From the NCBI GenBank assembly GCA_964345295.1, contig CAYFQG010000003.1:26436-90435 (forward strand): a DNA stretch of 64,000 nt. Reading direction: 5' to 3'. Position numbers and translations under genes: made by a program. This DNA is from JASBZA01 sp964345295 (lineage in GTDB: Bacteria > Bacillota > Clostridia > Saccharofermentanales > Fastidiosipilaceae). Positions 35,999-45,912 of the stretch are shown piece by piece. The first letter of the stretch is position 1; every line of letters begins with the position of its first letter. Under the pieces are notes generated by a model that was not told the origin of the DNA, made no database searches, and saw only the letters and a list, made by a program, of their open reading frames with translations.

Positions 35999-37804
35999 AT
36001 GGCAAGACAAAAATTGATAAAAAGAGAAGAACAGGTCAAGGCCCACACCTGGGCAGTCGAAAAGATGTTCGCTAATGAGGAAGCCTGGGAAGATGCTTAT
36101 CAGAGTCTGGAAGAAGACTTAGACAAGCTGAGTCCTTTCGAGGGTCGTCTGAGTGAATCGGGTGAGGTCCTTTTGGAAGCCTTAGACTTGATCTATGACC
36201 TAAACAGAAGAGTAGAACACATCTATGTTTATAGTTCTATGAAAGCGGATGAAGATACAACCAATTCACACTTCCAAGATTTAGATTCCAGGGCCTTTAA
36301 CCTATATCAAAAACTTGATACCAAGACTGCTTTCTACGAGCCGGAAATCTTGGCTTTAGGTGAGGAAAGCTTGCGTCGCTTCCTGGAAGAAACACCGGGC
36401 CTTAAGGCTTATGAGAGAGGCTTGGAGCTCCTTTTAAGACAAAAAGACCACACCCTGGATCGGGCCGGCGAAGAGCTTTTGGCCAAAAGCGGTTCTGTCT
36501 TAAGCGGCCCTGCTCAGACCTATAACCTTCTGGAAAATGCCGACCTGAAATTCCAGCCGGTGGACCACAAGGGTGAGACCATAGAGATTACAAACTCTAA
36601 CTTCGTTTCTTTGCAGATGGAAAATGACCGTGTTCTCCGCGAGAATGTCTATAAGCATTACTACCAAGCCTTCAAGGACCACGAGAACACCTTAGCGTCC
36701 TTGTTCCAGACCAATGTCAAGGCCGCCAGCTTCAGACGTGAGGCCAGGCATTATAAGTCGAATCGGGAGATGTACCTTTCGAACAACCAGATTTCCGAAG
36801 AGATTTACGATAATCTCCTGGAGACCGTCCACGACCACATGCCAATCATGCACGACTACGTTAAGCTCCGCAAGGAACAACTGGGTGTGGAAGACCTGCA
36901 TTTCTATGATGTCTACACGTCTATCGTAGAAGATTTTGACAAGGAATACAGCTTCGATGAGGCCAAAGCCATGGTCCTGGAAGCACTGAAACCCATGGGC
37001 GAAGAGTATTTGGCCATAGTCGAAAAGGCCTTTGACGAACGTTGGATGGATATCTATCCTAACCAGGGCAAGAGGTCCGGCGCCTATTCGAGCGGCAGTT
37101 ACGATTCTTACCCCTATATGCTTCTGAACTTCGACGGTTCTTTGGACTCGGTCTTTACCCTGGCACATGAAATGGGCCACTCGGTTCACTCCTATCTGAC
37201 CAGGCAAAACCAGCCCTATCCTACGGGTAGCTACAAAATTTTCGTAGCCGAAGTCGCTTCGACCTGTAATGAAGCGCTCTTGACCCACTACCTGCTGGAG
37301 ACTACGACTGATAAGAAGGCCAGGATGTATGTCTTAAACCACGCCATGGAAGGCTTTAAGTCGACGCTTTACAGGCAGACCATGTTCGCCGAATTCGAAA
37401 ATATCGCACATCGGATGGACCAGGAAGGGAAGACCCTGACCGCACCTGTCTTGAACGAAATCTATAAGGACCTTAATAAGGCCTATTTCGGTTCCGAGAT
37501 GGAAGTGGACGATTACATCGCCTTAGAGTGGTCCAGAATTCCCCACTTCTACACGCCTTTCTACGTTTACCAATATGCGACGGGCTTTAGTGCAGCTCAG
37601 GCGCTGAGCCAAAAAATCCTCAATGAAGGCCCTAAGGCGGTCCAAAACTACCTGGCCTTCCTCAAGGCCGGTTCGTCTCAAGACCCCATTGATTTGCTCA
37701 AGCTGGCCGGGGTTGATATGAGCAGCAAAGAGCCCATTGCTCAAGCCTTGGAAGTTTTCAAGGAGACTATTCAGGCATTCAGAGATTTGGCCAAAGAAGA
37801 CTAA
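35999..37804 (+). CDS. pepF: Oligoendopeptidase F
   Basis: Cytosolic zinc metallopeptidase of family M3B that cuts peptides of roughly 7-17 residues. The active site HEMGH spans residues 390-394, with the third zinc ligand Glu in FVAEVASTCNEALL. Length 601 is typical. ATG 35999 follows GAAAGGATAAGAAT. It lies directly behind an opp operon, the expected place for a peptidase that degrades imported peptides. Confidence 0.97.
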   Translation: MARQKLIKREEQVKAHTWAVEKMFANEEAWEDAYQSLEEDLDKLSPFEGRLSESGEVLLEALDLIYDLNRRVEHIYVYSSMKADEDTTNSHFQDLDSRAFNLYQKLDTKTAFYEPEILALGEESLRRFLEETPGLKAYERGLELLLRQKDHTLDRAGEELLAKSGSVLSGPAQTYNLLENADLKFQPVDHKGETIEITNSNFVSLQMENDRVLRENVYKHYYQAFKDHENTLASLFQTNVKAASFRREARHYKSNREMYLSNNQISEEIYDNLLETVHDHMPIMHDYVKLRKEQLGVEDLHFYDVYTSIVEDFDKEYSFDEAKAMVLEALKPMGEEYLAIVEKAFDERWMDIYPNQGKRSGAYSSGSYDSYPYMLLNFDGSLDSVFTLAHEMGHSVHSYLTRQNQPYPTGSYKIFVAEVASTCNEALLTHYLLETTTDKKARMYVLNHAMEGFKSTLYRQTMFAEFENIAHRMDQEGKTLTAPVLNEIYKDLNKAYFGSEMEVDDYIALEWSRIPHFYTPFYVYQYATGFSAAQALSQKILNEGPKAVQNYLAFLKAGSSQDPIDLLKLAGVDMSSKEPIAQALEVFKETIQAFRDLAKED

Positions 37805-37827
37805 GGCCAAAGCAAGCTAAGCGTGTA

Positions 37828-39009
37828 TTAAGCTTTAGGCGGCTTATCCGGCTTATTAGGAGCAGACTCGGAACCTTGAGGGTTTTGGGTCTGCTTTTTT
37901 AATTCCGCCTTAAAAGCTTCTTTTAAAAGAGTCGTGAAGGTCTCTTTATCGAAATGGTCTTGGCGGTAAATTTTATCCATATAGGTGTAAAGCACCTTGT
38001 TATAAGCATAACCCAAGGCGCAGGTGATGGTGGCGGCTGTGGCACCGCTGATGGCCCCGCCCGCTGTAGAACCCAAGCCGGGAATTAACTTTAGAAGTGA
38101 TGAGCTGATGGTTCGGCCCAGGAAAGTGGCTCCGCCCGTTCCGATGACGGCGCTGATGATAGAACTTAAGAGCGCCTTGTCCAAAGGAAGGCCGAAAATG
38201 GAGGTGAGATGGGCAATCATGGCCACTTGCATGGGGACCAGGATGGCGGCATCGGCTACGGGTACCGGGGTGAAGCCGGCGGCAAAAGCAGACGAGGTAT
38301 AGCCCAGAACGGCCTTGTTGGCACGGTGCAGTTTTCTCTTGTTATCGACCTTCTGGGCGTTGATAAAAGAAGTCTGTAAGGCCTCCGGCACCAGTTCCAG
38401 GGTACGGTCGACCAGGTCCTGTAGGCCCCTCGGATCTAAGACCAGGTCTTGGGACAGCTTGTAGGGTTTGGCCAAAACCGGAACCAAGGCTGAGATTGGC
38501 AGGTTCAGGTCTTCTATGGCGTAAAAAAGCTCTCTGTATTGGTCGCCCAGGCTCTGGGTTAAGACCAAAACCAGGGGCATCTGGCCGGCCAAATCGCGGA
38601 TCCATTCAATTTCGTAAGGTTCAATCCGGTTAGACAAGGCATTGACGCAGTACCAGCAGATATGCATGAGTTCATCGGGATTGTTCTTTCGCTCAGGCTT
38701 GCTGATTTCTTCCAGGATGGCCCGGCGGACCTCCTCCTGGCTTTCTTGCGAAAGCTCCAGGCCCTTGGTGTCGTAAATAACCAGAGGAATGCCTTCTTTG
38801 CTGATTTTGTTTAAGTTTTGGGTTACCGGGACTCCGACTCCGGTTTGGGCCAGATTTTCCCGGAAGACGGCGTTAATCAGGGTGGACTTGCCGACGCCTG
38901 TTTTGCCTGCTATGAGGATGTTAATCTTCTTTAATTCTTTGACTTCCTTTTGGTATTGGTCCAGGAAGTAACGGATGAGGTCGAAATTTGCATCAGGGCT
39001 ATTTGCCAT
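37828..39009 (-). CDS. Era/YeeP-like GTPase with DUF697 membrane domain
   Basis: 393 residues. The N-terminal G domain has G1 GKTGVGKS (35-42), G3 DTKGLE and a G4-like LTQSLGD that lacks the usual NKxD. A C-terminal part (about 215-340) is Ala/Gly-rich and hydrophobic, with AAGFTPVPVADAAILVPMQ, the mark of DUF697 proteins, which sit at or in the membrane. The function of this group is unknown. It begins four bases after the HxlR gene's stop, so the two are co-transcribed. Confidence 0.85.
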   Translation of the reverse strand: MANSPDANFDLIRYFLDQYQKEVKELKKINILIAGKTGVGKSTLINAVFRENLAQTGVGVPVTQNLNKISKEGIPLVIYDTKGLELSQESQEEVRRAILEEISKPERKNNPDELMHICWYCVNALSNRIEPYEIEWIRDLAGQMPLVLVLTQSLGDQYRELFYAIEDLNLPISALVPVLAKPYKLSQDLVLDPRGLQDLVDRTLELVPEALQTSFINAQKVDNKRKLHRANKAVLGYTSSAFAAGFTPVPVADAAILVPMQVAMIAHLTSIFGLPLDKALLSSIISAVIGTGGATFLGRTISSSLLKLIPGLGSTAGGAISGATAATITCALGYAYNKVLYTYMDKIYRQDHFDKETFTTLLKEAFKAELKKQTQNPQGSESAPNKPDKPPKA

Positions 39010-39013
39010 GGGA

Positions 39014-39328
39014 CTAGGCCTCCTTGTCTTTGCAGCACCAGTTGTCGGCCCATTTTTGGATGGCCAAAATACTGTCTGCCAGGTCGCGGCCTTTGGGCGT
39101 CAGAGAGTAGAGTATCTTGACCGGTGTTTCGGGATAAACAGTCCGGGTCAGCATATTTTCTTGTTCTAACTCTTTGAGACGCTGGGCCAGCATCCTCGAT
39201 GAAATATCGGGAATTTCCTCGGCTATATCCGAAAAGCGCAGAGGGCACTCCAGTAATGAGTGGATGATTAAACCGTTCCACCTCTTGCCTAAGATACCAA
39301 AAGCTTCGTTAAGACAAGCCTTCTCCAT
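39014..39328 (-). CDS. HxlR-family transcriptional regulator
   Basis: 104-residue winged-helix regulator of the HxlR (MarR-related) family. Typical sequence includes GKRWNGLIIHSLL (helix 1-2), RFSDIAEEIPDISSRMLAQRLKELE (recognition region) and the wing VKILYSLTPKGRDL. One Cys near the N-terminus (Cys5, CLNEAFGIL) is the residue that often senses electrophiles or redox change in this family; a CC pair lies at the C-terminus. It starts at ATG 39328 after AGGAGGTAAGAGCT and precedes the DUF697 GTPase gene. An inverted repeat sits just upstream. Confidence 0.88.
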   Translation of the reverse strand: MEKACLNEAFGILGKRWNGLIIHSLLECPLRFSDIAEEIPDISSRMLAQRLKELEQENMLTRTVYPETPVKILYSLTPKGRDLADSILAIQKWADNWCCKDKEA

Positions 39329-39342
39329 AGCTCTTACCTCCT

Positions 39343-39368
39343 ATCGAAGCCTATTGTAAGCTTTCGAT
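39343..39368. promoter_or_regulatory. Imperfect inverted repeat upstream of the HxlR gene
   Basis: ATCGAAGC ... GCTTTCGAT, palindromic apart from one extra base, lies 15-40 bases upstream of the HxlR start. It is a candidate autoregulatory operator, inferred from position only. Confidence 0.3.
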
Positions 39369-39393
39369 TCTGAAGAAGAAGTAAAGTTAGTTA

Positions 39394-40215
39394 CTAAAAG
39401 GAATCAGTTAGGGTAATTAAAGCTCTAAAAGAAACCGCATCGGCGTCGTTGACGGCTTGGATGGCAAATTTATTCTCACCGGCTTTTATTTCGTCTTCTT
39501 TTTTCTCAACATCGACCCTTATGTTTTCGCCCAAAAGGAGCTCTGCGACATAGTTAATATCCAGGCTTACGAGATTAGTGCCCGGCTCATAAAGAGCGGC
39601 GGCATTACGGCACAAATCGATGTATTGGGTGTTGTTCATATGGTGGTTGCGGTCCAGATTACTGTAGGCTACGGTCGTTTCGTACGATTTCTTATCCGTG
39701 AAATCGGCGAAATCACGACGAAGTCTTATGGGCTGAATAGGCAAAGCTTTCAGCTTAGACATGGGAGGGGCCAGAGCACCCGTAAAAAGCATCATGGGAT
39801 TGATTAATGCATGCACATCAAAGTCCAAGATGGTCCAAAAAGACCGGGCGGCACCGAAGGCCCGGCCCTCTTTATCGAAAAGATAATAATCGCGGAAAAA
39901 GCCCAGGCGGTTCATGTTGGACTGCCAGGTATAGATGCGGACCGTATCGCCCACCTTGGGATTGTGTGAAAGGCGGATGGACATACGATTAAGAATCCAG
40001 TTTAAAGACGTATTGTCTAAAACATCATAAGCCGGCATGGAATTGACATGGTGGGCGGAGGCTTCCTGCATTAGTGAGAAAAGCACACGGCTGTGCACTC
40101 GGAGGAAGGGGTCACATTCACTGTCGCGGACCTTAAAATCTTCATAAAAGACGGCGTTTTGTGAGTCGCTTTCTTCTATCTGCTTTAATAGATCTTTTTC
40201 ACTTAGAAATAACAT
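39394..40215 (-). CDS. Acyl-ACP thioesterase
   Basis: 273-residue tandem hot-dog enzyme of the acyl-ACP thioesterase family (plant FatA/FatB-like, common in Clostridia), which releases fatty acids from acyl carrier protein. The second hot-dog carries the catalytic motif LDRNHHMNNTQYID (Asp-x-Asn-x-His-x-Asn-Asn), and the first has RVLFSLMQEASAHH. ATG 40215 follows AGAAAAGAGGGAGTT. It lies by itself between the HxlR gene and cls and may affect membrane lipid chain composition together with the cardiolipin synthase next door. Confidence 0.9.
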   Translation of the reverse strand: MLFLSEKDLLKQIEESDSQNAVFYEDFKVRDSECDPFLRVHSRVLFSLMQEASAHHVNSMPAYDVLDNTSLNWILNRMSIRLSHNPKVGDTVRIYTWQSNMNRLGFFRDYYLFDKEGRAFGAARSFWTILDFDVHALINPMMLFTGALAPPMSKLKALPIQPIRLRRDFADFTDKKSYETTVAYSNLDRNHHMNNTQYIDLCRNAAALYEPGTNLVSLDINYVAELLLGENIRVDVEKKEDEIKAGENKFAIQAVNDADAVSFRALITLTDSF

Positions 40216-40239
40216 ATAACTCCCTCTTTTCTATAGGGT

Positions 40240-40267
40240 ATCTTATAATAAACGAATAAGTTAGCAA
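40240..40267 (-). promoter_or_regulatory. Possible promoter of the acyl-ACP thioesterase gene
   Basis: On the minus strand TTGCTA (40267-40262), a 16-base spacer and TAAGAT (40245-40240) precede the start at 40215. A plus-strand TATAAT at 40244-40249 overlaps it and could serve cls. Confidence 0.35.
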
Positions 40268-40297
40268 ATTTATTAAGGAAAGGTTAGGAATTTTAGC

Positions 40298-41947
40298 GTG
40301 GCGACTGAACATAAGACAGACAGGAATAATAACCTTACCGACCAGTGGAAAGGACAGATTAAAGAAACTTTCCGCAATATTTTTCCCGAACGCTGGTATG
40401 CCAAAGTCCTTTATGAAAGAGCCTTGGTTGTTATCCTGATTTTGCTTCAGCTGGCTGTGTTTATCTACTTCCTCCTCAATGTAAGCCGAATTTCCAAAGG
40501 CATCGCCATCGGCATGTATGCCTTTAGCTGGCTTATCGTTGCCAAGATTGTCTTGGGATCGAAACTTATAGACTACAAGCTTAGTTGGACCATTCTGGTT
40601 TTGGCCTTTCCTTTAGTGGGTGGCGTGCTCTACGTCCTTCTGGAAACCAATCTTTTTAACCGTAGGCTTCGCAAGGATATTCAGATGGCTCAGAATAAGA
40701 TTAAGCCCTACCGGCGTTCAAATCCCGAACTTTATAAGATTTTGGCTGAATACAAACAAGATGAGAACTCTTTGGCCTCCTACATCGATAATTCCGTCCA
40801 CTACCCGCTTTACGAAGACGGCCGGGCCGAATATTTGTCCAGCGGTGAGGACATGTATGACCACATGATTGAATCCATCCGAGGCGCCCGCCACTACATC
40901 TTCCTGGAATTCTTTATAGTCAAGAAGGGCTACATGCTGGAAAACTTGCTGGAGTTATTGTCGGCCAAAGTTAAAGAAGGCGTAGAAGTCTGTTTTCTTT
41001 ATGATGATGTGGGCACCATGCTGCAACTTCCCAGAAGTTTCGCCAAAACCCTGACTGATCTGGGCATCCGGGCCAGACCCTTTAACACCTTGAGACCTAT
41101 TTTGTCGACCCAGTTTAATAACCGAGACCACCGCAAAATCGTGGTCATCGACGGACGGGTGGCCTATACCGGCGGTATCAATATAGGAGACGAATATATC
41201 AATAAGGAAGAACGCTTCGGCCACTGGAAAGACGGGGGTGTGGCCTTTTACGGTGAGGCTGCCTGGGCCATGACCTTGATGTTCTTAGAGCTATGGCTTG
41301 CCATGGGCACGGATGCGGAGCTGGAAAGTCTGGATGTGGCAAGCTATTGTCCCGATCCATCTTATTTGGACCCCAATCCAAAGGCTAATCCCGAGACCCT
41401 GCCGGCCTTTATCCAGCCTTATTCGGACAGCCCCTTTGACTTCAATTTCATAGGAAAAATGGTTTATCAGAAGCTGATTTATAATGCCGGACGCTATGTC
41501 TACTTGATGACCCCCTACTTAATCTTAGATGACGATATGGTAGCGGCCCTGAGGCAGGCGGCCCGGTCGGGCGTGGATGTCAGAATTATTACACCCCATA
41601 TTTTCGATAAGCAATTGGTTAAGCAAGTCACTAGGTCCTACTACCAAAGTCTTTTAGAAGCAGGGGTCCGAATTTTCGAATATACACCCGGCTTCATCCA
41701 TACCAAGGCCTTGGTTACGGACGACGAGACCGCTGTCATAGGGACCATCAATTTCGATTATAGATCCTTCTACCTTCATTTCGAGGATGCCGTTGTCGTC
41801 TACAACCAGCCTTGCGTGGGGGAGACCTATGACGATTTTTTGGAAACGCAGGCCCAATCACAAGAGATTTTTCCGCATACCTTTAAGTGGGGCTTTTGGC
41901 ACAAGCTGGCCGGAGCCTTCCTCCGTCTTTTCGCTCCTTTGATGTAA
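40298..41947 (+). CDS. cls: Cardiolipin synthase
   Basis: Membrane-bound phospholipase D superfamily enzyme joining two phosphatidylglycerols into cardiolipin. Two N-terminal membrane spans (about 45-65 and 72-110) are followed by two HKD motifs: DHRKIVVIDG with His278 and FIHTKALVTDDE with His468. Length 549 is slightly above the usual 480-510. It starts at GTG 40298. It may share a transcript with the following membrane protein gene, 21 bases away. Confidence 0.96.
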   Translation: MATEHKTDRNNNLTDQWKGQIKETFRNIFPERWYAKVLYERALVVILILLQLAVFIYFLLNVSRISKGIAIGMYAFSWLIVAKIVLGSKLIDYKLSWTILVLAFPLVGGVLYVLLETNLFNRRLRKDIQMAQNKIKPYRRSNPELYKILAEYKQDENSLASYIDNSVHYPLYEDGRAEYLSSGEDMYDHMIESIRGARHYIFLEFFIVKKGYMLENLLELLSAKVKEGVEVCFLYDDVGTMLQLPRSFAKTLTDLGIRARPFNTLRPILSTQFNNRDHRKIVVIDGRVAYTGGINIGDEYINKEERFGHWKDGGVAFYGEAAWAMTLMFLELWLAMGTDAELESLDVASYCPDPSYLDPNPKANPETLPAFIQPYSDSPFDFNFIGKMVYQKLIYNAGRYVYLMTPYLILDDDMVAALRQAARSGVDVRIITPHIFDKQLVKQVTRSYYQSLLEAGVRIFEYTPGFIHTKALVTDDETAVIGTINFDYRSFYLHFEDAVVVYNQPCVGETYDDFLETQAQSQEIFPHTFKWGFWHKLAGAFLRLFAPLM

Positions 41948-41968
41948 ATCGGCGGGTGGGGAATCGGT

Positions 41969-43948
41969 ATGGCGAAAAAACAGAAAATTACCAAAGGTAT
42001 TTTTAGTCGCTTCTGGCTACTTGTCCTGGCCTGCATTATGGTTATGGGACCTCTGGGACCATTCCATAATACGCTTAAGGCCGCCAATATAGGCGGACCG
42101 GGACCGCGCTATAAGCTGGATCTTTGTTATATGGATTTTTTGTTTAAGCCCAGCGGTCTTATCGAAACCCATCTGGAGATAAACATGGAGGCCCTTAGAG
42201 ACCTTAAGCGTCTCCAGATTAGCATCCCTTACGGCCAAGACCAATCTTTGGACTTAAAAAGTTTCAGCAGGGCCGAATTTAATCCGCAAGGCCAATTAAT
42301 TAATATTCAAGGGGAGCGATCCACCACGCCTCTAGACGACACGTCCTCTCTGGAAGCCTACTATGTACAGGATACGGGAACCCATATGGTTCTGGATATC
42401 AACGCTGCCATACCGCAGGGTGCCACAAGGCGCCTTATCATGGACTACGATATTTACGGAGCGTCCACCCGCTATCCCGATGTGGCGGCAAGTTTAATCA
42501 ACATTTTGTCTAAGACCGAATCGTCTTCTATAGGCAAATTAGCCTTGCGTTTTCGTTTTGAAGCACCGGTCTATGAGGAAGAATTAGCCGAGTTTTTTAT
42601 CCAGCAAAGAAACAGCTTAGGCATTCGGAGTAACTTAGTTGAAGCGGTAGGTGCCGCATCTTTCTCACAAAAAATGTCCCAAGCCAGGGTCAAGACCGAA
42701 GAGAAAAATCCGTGCTTTTATTATTACGGAGAGGACATTGCTGCCAACAGCGGCTTTCAAGTCCAAGCTATCTACCCTTCGGTCTGGATACCCAGGCAAA
42801 GGATCGAAGGGTACGAAGACCGTTTGGACGATTTGATGGATCAACAAATCTCTTACCATATCGAAATGATCCGCATCCACGATATTCGGCATTACGGAAC
42901 CATTTTGACGCACGTTTTCTTGGGTCTGGGCCTTATCGGTATCGCCTTCAACGAGATTTCCAAAAGCATCAGAAGAAGGCGGGCCAGCCGGGTTGTTTTG
43001 GAGCCGGACACCAAAGATGGGCCTTTTAGTGCCCTGGCTTTCCTGGAGTCCTTGTCACTGAATAGCAAGGTTTTATATAGTGCGGTCTTAGAATTGGTCC
43101 AGTTGGGGTATTTGGCCATGGATAATCGCCGCCTGGTCCGCGTGCCGGAGCGCCTGATTCAGGATAAACAGCCCCTCTATGATTTTCAGCGCCTGGTCTT
43201 ACACGGGGTCTGGGATTTTATGGAAGGCGAGGACAGTCTGGATATCAGCCGCTTCGAGAATATTTCCGAAGAAAAAATGGACCTTAAGTACAGAGACCTG
43301 CAACGTGTTCGAAACCTTTACGAAGTCTTTCTGCTGGAAAAAGGCTGGATTCCCCTGCCGGGCCAAAAGAAACCGCAGAAGCTTTATTGGATTCCGGGCT
43401 TAGTTTATATCGGTTTGGGTCTTCTTTGGGCGGGACTGGGACGGTATCTTAGACCCCTGACCTTGGTTTTACTGGGCCTGGTTTATATCTTTTTGGCCTT
43501 CCGAGAAGTTCGTTATACGGCCAAGGGTGAAATTATGCTGATTCAGATGAAGGCCCACAAGCGCTATCTGAAGGAGATTGACCAGACTTTAAGAGATAAG
43601 GATAAGGCCAAAGCCAAGCTCAATGACTACTTCATTGCCTCTATTGCCTACGATTGTACCAGGTCCTTCCTCTTGAACTTCCGCTATGTGCTGAGTCTGG
43701 ATGTATTCATGAACACAGGTTTTCTCAGGCGCTTCGGCTATCAAAGACTCCAACAGACCACCGAGCGCTATATCAAGCAAAAATCCGGCCTCAGAGCCCG
43801 GGCTTTGATGATGTTTTATTTATATATTTACAGAGAAGAAGAAAAAGTTTTAAATTCTCTTCAAAATACGCTCGTAGCCCTCCGTTACCGCATGCGGCGG
43901 GGCTTAGAGGAAGAAAGAGACCCTCTCGGCAGGCCAATCTCCTCCTAG
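41969..43948 (+). CDS. DUF2207-like membrane protein
   Basis: 659 residues. A signal-like N-terminal span (about 15-35) leads to an external beta-rich domain (about 45-300), a span near 305-330, a cytoplasmic helical region (about 345-470) and two tight spans (about 470-510) before a charged C-terminus. This plan is that of the DUF2207 predicted membrane protein family. No enzymatic motif was found. ATG 41969 follows GGTGGGGAATCGGT. A 12-base palindrome CCTCCTAGGAGG covers its stop codon (43941-43952). Confidence 0.75.
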   Translation: MAKKQKITKGIFSRFWLLVLACIMVMGPLGPFHNTLKAANIGGPGPRYKLDLCYMDFLFKPSGLIETHLEINMEALRDLKRLQISIPYGQDQSLDLKSFSRAEFNPQGQLINIQGERSTTPLDDTSSLEAYYVQDTGTHMVLDINAAIPQGATRRLIMDYDIYGASTRYPDVAASLINILSKTESSSIGKLALRFRFEAPVYEEELAEFFIQQRNSLGIRSNLVEAVGAASFSQKMSQARVKTEEKNPCFYYYGEDIAANSGFQVQAIYPSVWIPRQRIEGYEDRLDDLMDQQISYHIEMIRIHDIRHYGTILTHVFLGLGLIGIAFNEISKSIRRRRASRVVLEPDTKDGPFSALAFLESLSLNSKVLYSAVLELVQLGYLAMDNRRLVRVPERLIQDKQPLYDFQRLVLHGVWDFMEGEDSLDISRFENISEEKMDLKYRDLQRVRNLYEVFLLEKGWIPLPGQKKPQKLYWIPGLVYIGLGLLWAGLGRYLRPLTLVLLGLVYIFLAFREVRYTAKGEIMLIQMKAHKRYLKEIDQTLRDKDKAKAKLNDYFIASIAYDCTRSFLLNFRYVLSLDVFMNTGFLRRFGYQRLQQTTERYIKQKSGLRARALMMFYLYIYREEEKVLNSLQNTLVALRYRMRRGLEEERDPLGRPISS

Positions 43949-43964
43949 GAGGCCAAAAGGATTG

Positions 43965-43973
43965 TGCTATAAT
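43965..43973 (+). promoter_or_regulatory. Extended -10 promoter before the PP2C-like/LysM gene
   Basis: TGCTATAAT, an extended -10 with a perfect core (43968-43973), lies 80 bases before the start codon; no good -35 is present, as is usual for extended -10 promoters. Confidence 0.5.
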
Positions 43974-44053
43974 CTACAACAATATTAGACATATGAGCCG
44001 GACGATTTTGAATAACAGAAGACATGAAAACCGGCATGGGAAGGAATAGAGTT

Positions 44054-45871
44054 ATGGCAAAATTTACGAGGCTGGCGACAAGTTTAGCCCTTCATCCCCT
44101 GAAGGCACAGGGTGCCGTGGACGTTTTTTATTTGGACGGCAGAACCAATGATTTAGAATACGTGCGTGACAAGGATATGACCTTGGATCGGGTAGACCAG
44201 GGCTTTTATTTTACGGCTTTTGCTTCTCAGAATTTGAGTTATGAGAATAACGCCGAATTCCAAATGACCAAGGACAAGTTAGCTGCCATTAGCGAACTTT
44301 TGAAAAATCCCAAGATCAGCATTGATTCGGCTATTAACGACATGGCCGAGAATGCTATAGAGGTTACAGGTCGGCTCAGCTTGGACCAGGACCATAAGCG
44401 GCAGGTTTACTATGCGGGCTTCTTGGTTAAGGATGCCGAGATGGCAGCCATTACCATGGGATCCGGCTTGGCCTATCTCTATCGTAATGATGCGCTTTAT
44501 CCTTTGACCGAAGATGACTTCCCCATGGAGGCCGTCGATCACCACGGCAATCCGGTCGATAACTACAATATTTACGGAGCCGGCCGAGCCGGTACCATCC
44601 GCTACTCCAATATTGCCCAATTACAAGTGGACGACTGCATCATGCTTTGTACCAAGGAAGTCATGGATGTCATCGGCCAAAAGGGCATGCTGGAGCTTTT
44701 AGATCAGGCCTTTGACCAGGAAGAAGCCGCCCAGATGGTGCGCTTAAGAATGGAAAAAGCAGCCGAAGAATCCGGCGAAGATTTGCCCTATCAATTCATG
44801 ATGAGCTTTGTAGAAGAGGTCTTGACGCCTTCTAAGGCACGCAAGGACCGCAACACGGCCATGATGAAAGCAATCACCGACCAAGACCTGGCCGAAAGCA
44901 AGATGCATGATGAGACCATGCGTTTTGACCGCAGCCAGATTTCCTCTTATTCGGCCGCTTCAGCCGGCCTGGTTCGTCCGGAACCGGAGCCTATTGACCC
45001 GGCACCGGTGTTAGAAGCAGAAGAAGATGCCAGAGCCGAGGATGCTCATGCAGAAGATCAAGAACTCCTGTCCGGTGTGGGCGTGAGCCAGCCTTTGGCC
45101 AGCGAAGAGATGGAAAACTTGCATGAGACGGAAACGGTCCAAGATGCCGAAGATTTGGAAGAGATAGAAGAAATAGAAGACGACACAGAGACAGAAGAGG
45201 ACGTAGTGGCCGACGAGGAGACAGACCTTTGGGACGATATTCAAAGGGTTTACCCGGACGGCGAAGACCAGGTTGAAGAAGACGAGGAAGAAGAGGAAGG
45301 GGAGAAGTCTAAAAAGGGAAATAAGACCCTTCTCATCATAATCGTACTTATTGTTATCGGTTTGGCGCTTACGGCAGTTGTCTATCTCTTAAAAGAAAAG
45401 GGCATGGGCCCCTTCACACCCGGAAGCTCGACGCCCGTTGAGAGTCTGGAAGGATCGGAAAGCTCCGCCTCTGAGTCTTCGGAGAATCAGACCGGCACGA
45501 CAACGACCGAAGCCACCACTACGACCCAAGAGACTACTACCCAGCCTACGACGACAGAACCGACGACTACGGCTCCCAGCGAGTCTCAACCGTCTCAAGC
45601 CGGTGAAGTGAACGGCGCCGAAGGCGGCAGTTATCCTGCAACGTACGAGGTTCAGGTAGGCGATACGCTTTATGATATCCTCAGAAAGGTTTACAAGAAT
45701 TACGACATCGATGATGCATCTTATGAAGCTCAGAACGAACTAATCGGCCGCTTCATCGAGAAGAACCCCGAAACCATCAGTGGTTCTTTGGAAGAAGACA
45801 ACGTGGTCATTTACGCCGAGACCGAAATTGAAGTTCCGGACCCGTCGGATCTCTTGGAGCCCTTGAAGTCT
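44054..45871 (+). CDS. PP2C-like pseudophosphatase, membrane span and external LysM domain
   Basis: 606 residues. Residues about 20-255 follow the PP2C fold in order: FYFTAFASQN in place of the usual ADGMGG, GSGLAYLYRNDALYPLTEDD in place of the GDSRAYL region, and DDCIMLCTKEVMDVI in place of D-R-LLLCSDGL. The metal-binding Asp residues are missing, so it should be catalytically inactive. A very acidic linker (about 310-420), a membrane span (about 424-446), a Ser/Thr/Pro spacer with Thr-rich runs and a C-terminal LysM domain (about 530-595, YEVQVGDTLYDILRKVY) follow. The LysM would bind wall glycans outside, the phosphatase-like part would lie in the cytoplasm. ATG 44054 follows AAGGAATAGAGTT. 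Confidence 0.8.
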
Positions 45872-45886
45872 TAAGTAAGAAACAAC

Positions 45887-45912
45887 ATAAAACGGCCCTC
45901 TAGGGGAGGGCC
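45887..45912 (-). terminator. Terminator of the DUF2298 gene
   Basis: Stem GGCCCTC / GAGGGCC with the loop CCCTA; on the minus strand it is followed by GTTTTATGTT. The stop codon of the DUF2298 gene (45900-45902) lies at the edge of the loop. Confidence 0.6.

Noticed and set aside
37805..37827. Terminator between pepF and the GTPase gene
   Set aside because: Only a short, weak inverted repeat (AAGCT/AGCTT) is visible and there is no T-tract.
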